DNA of 64,000 bases from Veillonellaceae bacterium (GTDB lineage Bacteria; Bacillota_C; Negativicutes; UBA1444): assembly GCA_012798135.1 (NCBI GenBank), contig JAAZNU010000023.1:1-64000 (forward strand), read 5' to 3'. How positions within the stretch are numbered: the stretch's first letter is position 1; each line of letters begins with the position of its first letter. The notes beneath the pieces are model-generated. The model did not search any database. It was not told the DNA's origin and saw only the letters and a program-made list of their open reading frames with translations. Positions 58,722 through 64,000 of the stretch are shown piece by piece. A program made the translations under genes and the position numbers.

Positions 58722-59990
58722 CTATTCCGCTTCGTGCCTGGATATGTCGGCGCCGAGGCTCTTCAGTTTATCCACGATTCGGTCATATCCCCGGTCAATA
58801 TGGTGAACGGCGCCGATTTCGGTGCAGCCTCTGGCGGCCAGCCCGGCAATGATCAAGGCCGCGCCGGCGCGCAGGTCGGTTGCCGTGACCGGGCATCCGG
58901 TCAAATAAGGCACGCCGTCCACGATCGCCATCCGTCCGTCGATCTTAATGCTGGCGCCCATCCGTTTCAGTTCGTCCACGTGCATGAACCGATTTTCAAA
59001 GACAGTTTCCGTGATCAGACTGGACCCGTGCGCCACCGTCATCAAGGCCATGAACTGAGCCTGCATGTCAGTCGGAAAACCCGGATACGGCAAAGTTTTT
59101 ACGTCCACCGCCCGGATCCGCTGATCAGCCGTCGCCCGGACCCGGATCTCGTCCACCGTTTCGTCGATGGCGACCCCGGCTTCCTTAAGCTTGGCCACCA
59201 GCGGCTTCATATGCTCAAACAGGACATTTTTCAGGGTTACATCGCCGCCGGTGATCGCCGCCGCCACCATATAGGTGCCAGCCTCGATCCGGTCCGGGAT
59301 GACCGCATAGGTGGTCCCTTTCAACTCCCGTACGCCTTCGACCCGGATCACATTGGTGCCGGCGCCGCGAACATTCGCCCCCATCGCATTGAGGTAGTTG
59401 GCCAGATCGACGATCTCCGGCTCCTGAGCCGCATTTTCGATGATCGTCTGCCCGTGGGCCAAGCTGGCGGCCATCATGATGTTTTCGGTGGCGCCTACGC
59501 TGGGAAAATCCAGATACACTTTGGCACCCTGCAGACCTTGCGGGGCCCGGGCCTCGATGAAGCCATGGCCGAGGATGATCTGCGCGCCCAGCGCCTCAAA
59601 GCCCTTCAGATGCAAATCAATCGGCCGCGAACCGATGGCGCAGCCGCCGGGCAGGGATATTCGCGCTTCCTGGAACCGGGATAGCAAGGGGCCCATAACC
59701 AAAAAAGAGGCCCGCATCTTTCGGACCAATTCATAAGACGCTTCGCAGCTTTTGACCCCCGTGCTGTCGATAAACAGGCTGCCCGGTTCCTGCCAGCGAG
59801 TGGTAAGGCCCAGATACTGCAAAACTTCCGTTATGGTTTTTACATCGTCCAGGTCGGGGATTTCTTCAATGACAGAAGGGGTAGACGCCAACAACGAAGC
59901 GGCGATGACCGGCAGCACGGCATTCTTCGCGCCACTGACCTTCACCGTTCCGGAGAGTCGGCGCCCCCCCTGAATGAATAGTTTTTCCAA
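58722..59990 (-). CDS. murA: UDP-N-acetylglucosamine 1-carboxyvinyltransferase
   Basis: 422-residue EPSP-synthase-fold enzyme for the first committed peptidoglycan step. [18 protein letters not shown] contains the conserved KNA motif, [18 protein letters not shown] lies at the site of the active Cys (here in GGCAIG), and [18 protein letters not shown] is typical. TTG start with AGGAG 11 bases away. Downstream of the ATP synthase genes as in many Firmicutes. Confidence 0.96.
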   Translation of the reverse strand: MEKLFIQGGRRLSGTVKVSGAKNAVLPVIAASLLASTPSVIEEIPDLDDVKTITEVLQYLGLTTRWQEPGSLFIDSTGVKSCEASYELVRKMRASFLVMGPLLSRFQEARISLPGGCAIGSRPIDLHLKGFEALGAQIILGHGFIEARAPQGLQGAKVYLDFPSVGATENIMMAASLAHGQTIIENAAQEPEIVDLANYLNAMGANVRGAGTNVIRVEGVRELKGTTYAVIPDRIEAGTYMVAAAITGGDVTLKNVLFEHMKPLVAKLKEAGVAIDETVDEIRVRATADQRIRAVDVKTLPYPGFPTDMQAQFMALMTVAHGSSLITETVFENRFMHVDELKRMGASIKIDGRMAIVDGVPYLTGCPVTATDLRAGAALIIAGLAARGCTEIGAVHHIDRGYDRIVDKLKSLGADISRHEAE

Positions 59991-60018
59991 TTGAAACGTT
60001 GCTCCTTACTATGTGCTG

Positions 60019-60429
60019 TTAACGGCGGACAGTTTCGGCGATTTTCAGACGCATCAAAGCCCGGCGCAGAGCCAGTTCCGCCCGACGGACATCGGTATCC
60101 GAGGCATGCTCGGCGATTCGCCGCTCCGCCCGTTCCTTCGCCGATTCCGCCCGGGCAAAATCGACTTCCGTTTCGGTTTCGGCGGCCGGCGCCAAAATAG
60201 CGATCCGGTTGTCCTTAACCTCCATGAATCCGCTGGCTACGGCCACATAGTGCTCCACTCCGTCTTTTTTATACCGGAGCGGAGCAATGTCGAGAGCCGC
60301 AATCAACGGCGCATGGTTGGGCAATATGCCGAGTTCGCCATTCAGCGCCCGTGCGATGACAATATCCGCTTCCACACAGCATACGCTTCGTTCGGGGGTC
60401 AGGATATCCAGAGTCATTATCGTGGACAT
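60019..60429 (-). CDS. atpC: ATP synthase F1 subunit epsilon
   Basis: 136-residue subunit: N-terminal beta-sandwich (LDILTPERSVCCVEADIVIA, GELGILPNHAPLIAALD) and C-terminal helical hairpin (AESAKERAERRIAEHASDTD). Central-stalk subunit and inhibitor of ATP hydrolysis. ATG with GGGGAG, 4 nt after atpD. Confidence 0.96.
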   Translation of the reverse strand: MSTIMTLDILTPERSVCCVEADIVIARALNGELGILPNHAPLIAALDIAPLRYKKDGVEHYVAVASGFMEVKDNRIAILAPAAETETEVDFARAESAKERAERRIAEHASDTDVRRAELALRRALMRLKIAETVRR

Positions 60430-60433
60430 CGTC

Positions 60434-62780
<2,347 letters not shown>

Positions 62781-62786
62781 CCGTCA

Positions 62787-64000
62787 TCACCTCATCGCTT
62801 CAGTCGTTACTGTGTCTTTAAATTCGCCCAGCGCTTTTTTCAGTACCGTTTCCGTCTGGTTGTCGAGCACTTTCTTCTCCGAAATGGTTTTGCCAATTTC
62901 CGGATAATTGGCCCGCATGAACTTCTGCAGTTCCATGTCGGCCTGCGAAACGGCATGGGCCGGCACATGGTCGAAGTAACCGTTGACGCCGGCATAGATG
63001 CTGATAACCTGTTCTTCGACCGGCATCGGGTGATACTGCGGCTGTTTGAGCAATTCGGTCAACCGCTGACCGCGGTCGAGCAACGCCTTGGTGGCCTTGT
63101 CCAGTTCCGAACCGAACTGGGCGAACGCCGCCAGTTCCCGGTATTGCGCCAAATCCAGACGCAGTCGGCCAGCAACCTGTTTCATCGCTTTGATCTGAGC
63201 CGAACCGCCGACGCGTGATACTGAAATGCCAGCGTTGATCGCGGGGCGAATCCCAGCATAGAACAATTCGCTTTCCAGGAATATCTGTCCATCGGTAATC
63301 GAAATGACATTAGTGGGAATATAGGCGGAAACGTCGCCAGCCAAGGTTTCAATGATCGGCAGTGCGGTCAGGGAACCAGCGCCTTTTTCATCGGACAGTT
63401 TGGCCGCCCGTTCCAAAAGACGGGAATGCAAGTAAAAAACGTCGCCCGGGTAGGCTTCACGGCCCGGCGGCCGGCGGAGCAACAGCGACATGGCGCGGTA
63501 AGCCTGGGCATGTTTGGACAAGTCGTCGTACACGCAGAGCACGTGACCGCCCTTGTACATGAAATATTCGCCCATGGCTACGCCGGAGTAGGGGGCGAGG
63601 TATTGCAGCGCCGCATTGTCCGAGGCAGTCGCCGCGACCACGATCGTGTACTCCATCGCGCCAGCTTCCTCGAGAAGATGCACCAATCGGGCTACGGTAG
63701 AGGCTTTCTGGCCGATGACGACATAAATGCAGATAACACCCTGACCCTTCTGGTTCAGGATGGTGTCCACGGCAATCGCCGTCTTGCCGGTGCCACGGTC
63801 ACCGATGATCAACTCGCGCTGACCACGACCGATCGGAATCATCGCGTCGATCGCCTTGATCCCGGTTTGCAGCGGCTCTTTAACGGACTGGCGGTCGGCA
63901 ATTCCCGGCGCCGTATACTCGACCGGCCGGAATTCCGTCGTCTGGATCGGTCCCTTGCCGTCGATCGGCTGTCCGAGCGCATTGACCACCCGGCCGACCA
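62787..64000 (-). CDS. atpA: ATP synthase F1 subunit alpha (5' partial)
   Basis: C-terminal 404 residues or so of the alpha subunit; the frame runs off the right edge (upstream codons read [16 protein letters not shown] as in the family). P-loop [37 protein letters not shown] and the conserved Arg region [19 protein letters not shown]. About 100 N-terminal residues are missing from the window. Confidence 0.97.
   Translation of the reverse strand, partial: VGRVVNALGQPIDGKGPIQTTEFRPVEYTAPGIADRQSVKEPLQTGIKAIDAMIPIGRGQRELIIGDRGTGKTAIAVDTILNQKGQGVICIYVVIGQKASTVARLVHLLEEAGAMEYTIVVAATASDNAALQYLAPYSGVAMGEYFMYKGGHVLCVYDDLSKHAQAYRAMSLLLRRPPGREAYPGDVFYLHSRLLERAAKLSDEKGAGSLTALPIIETLAGDVSAYIPTNVISITDGQIFLESELFYAGIRPAINAGISVSRVGGSAQIKAMKQVAGRLRLDLAQYRELAAFAQFGSELDKATKALLDRGQRLTELLKQPQYHPMPVEEQVISIYAGVNGYFDHVPAHAVSQADMELQKFMRANYPEIGKTISEKKVLDNQTETVLKKALGEFKDTVTTEAMR

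Overview
The window is a GC-rich, almost entirely co-oriented stretch of a diderm Firmicute chromosome, most likely a member of the Negativicutes (Sporomusaceae/Selenomonadales type). The evidence is a complete LPS and outer-membrane gene supercluster next to Firmicute-like murA and mreB genes, an SLH-domain porin of the OmpM type, and flagellar genes that include the outer-membrane L-ring (flgH) and P-ring (flgI) genes. Apart from the first gene (a CPBP membrane protease, plus strand, cut by the left edge) every gene lies on the minus strand, so transcription runs from right to left.

Layout in the order of transcription, right to left. (1) 57.6-64.0 kb: atpA (cut by the right edge), atpG, atpD, atpC, murA, mreB. 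(2) 57.0-57.7 kb: an unusually rich 626-nt intergenic region with terminators, a hairpin element repeated upstream of flgI, and a predicted three-way-junction structure. (3) 52.1-57.0 kb: flgF, flgG, flgA, flgH, flgI and flgJ (rod-binding part only). (4) 48.3-52.1 kb: an AMIN/phosphodiester-glycosidase protein, a small lipoyl-like protein and an S55 (SpoIVB-like) protease. (5) 38.9-48.0 kb: mlaE, mlaF, mlaD, a TolC-family protein, tamB and a sigma-70-family factor. (6) 32-38.8 kb: a small membrane protein, bamA, an unknown exported protein, three OmpH/Skp-like proteins and lpxD. (7) 18.5-32 kb: a YjbH-like protein, an lpxC-fabZ fusion, lpxA, lpxI, lpxB, msbA, waaA, kdsB, kdsA, kdsD, an lpxL-type acyltransferase, lptC, lptA, lptB and one LptF/G permease. 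(8) 13.7-17.5 kb: a DUF3084 protein, a RuvC-fold protein, the OmpM-type porin and a small exported protein. (9) 1.2-13.6 kb: an exported protein, a short LptD homologue, the complete ADP-heptose pathway (rfaE2, rfaE1, hldD, gmhA, gmhB), an oxidoreductase/aminotransferase pair for an amino sugar, two duplicated GT2 glycosyltransferases and two LpxB-like glycosyltransferases.

Together these genes make Kdo, heptose and lipid A, flip the product (MsbA), carry it across the envelope (Lpt), assemble outer-membrane proteins (BamA, Skp-like chaperones, TamB), move phospholipids (Mla) and tether the outer membrane to peptidoglycan (OmpM). Not seen in the window: lpxK, kdsC, a second Lpt permease, tamA, bamBCDE, mlaA/B/C, spoIID, spoIIID, any tRNA or rRNA gene, any IS element or CRISPR array.

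The most notable points are: a tandem glycosyltransferase duplication that carried along the 3' end of gmhB; an oxidoreductase/aminotransferase pair that may make a diamino sugar for lipid A; a MlaD that appears to carry its own outer-membrane barrel; bamA without a canonical start codon at the position its Shine-Dalgarno and signal peptide demand; and two candidate structured RNA elements associated with flagellar genes.
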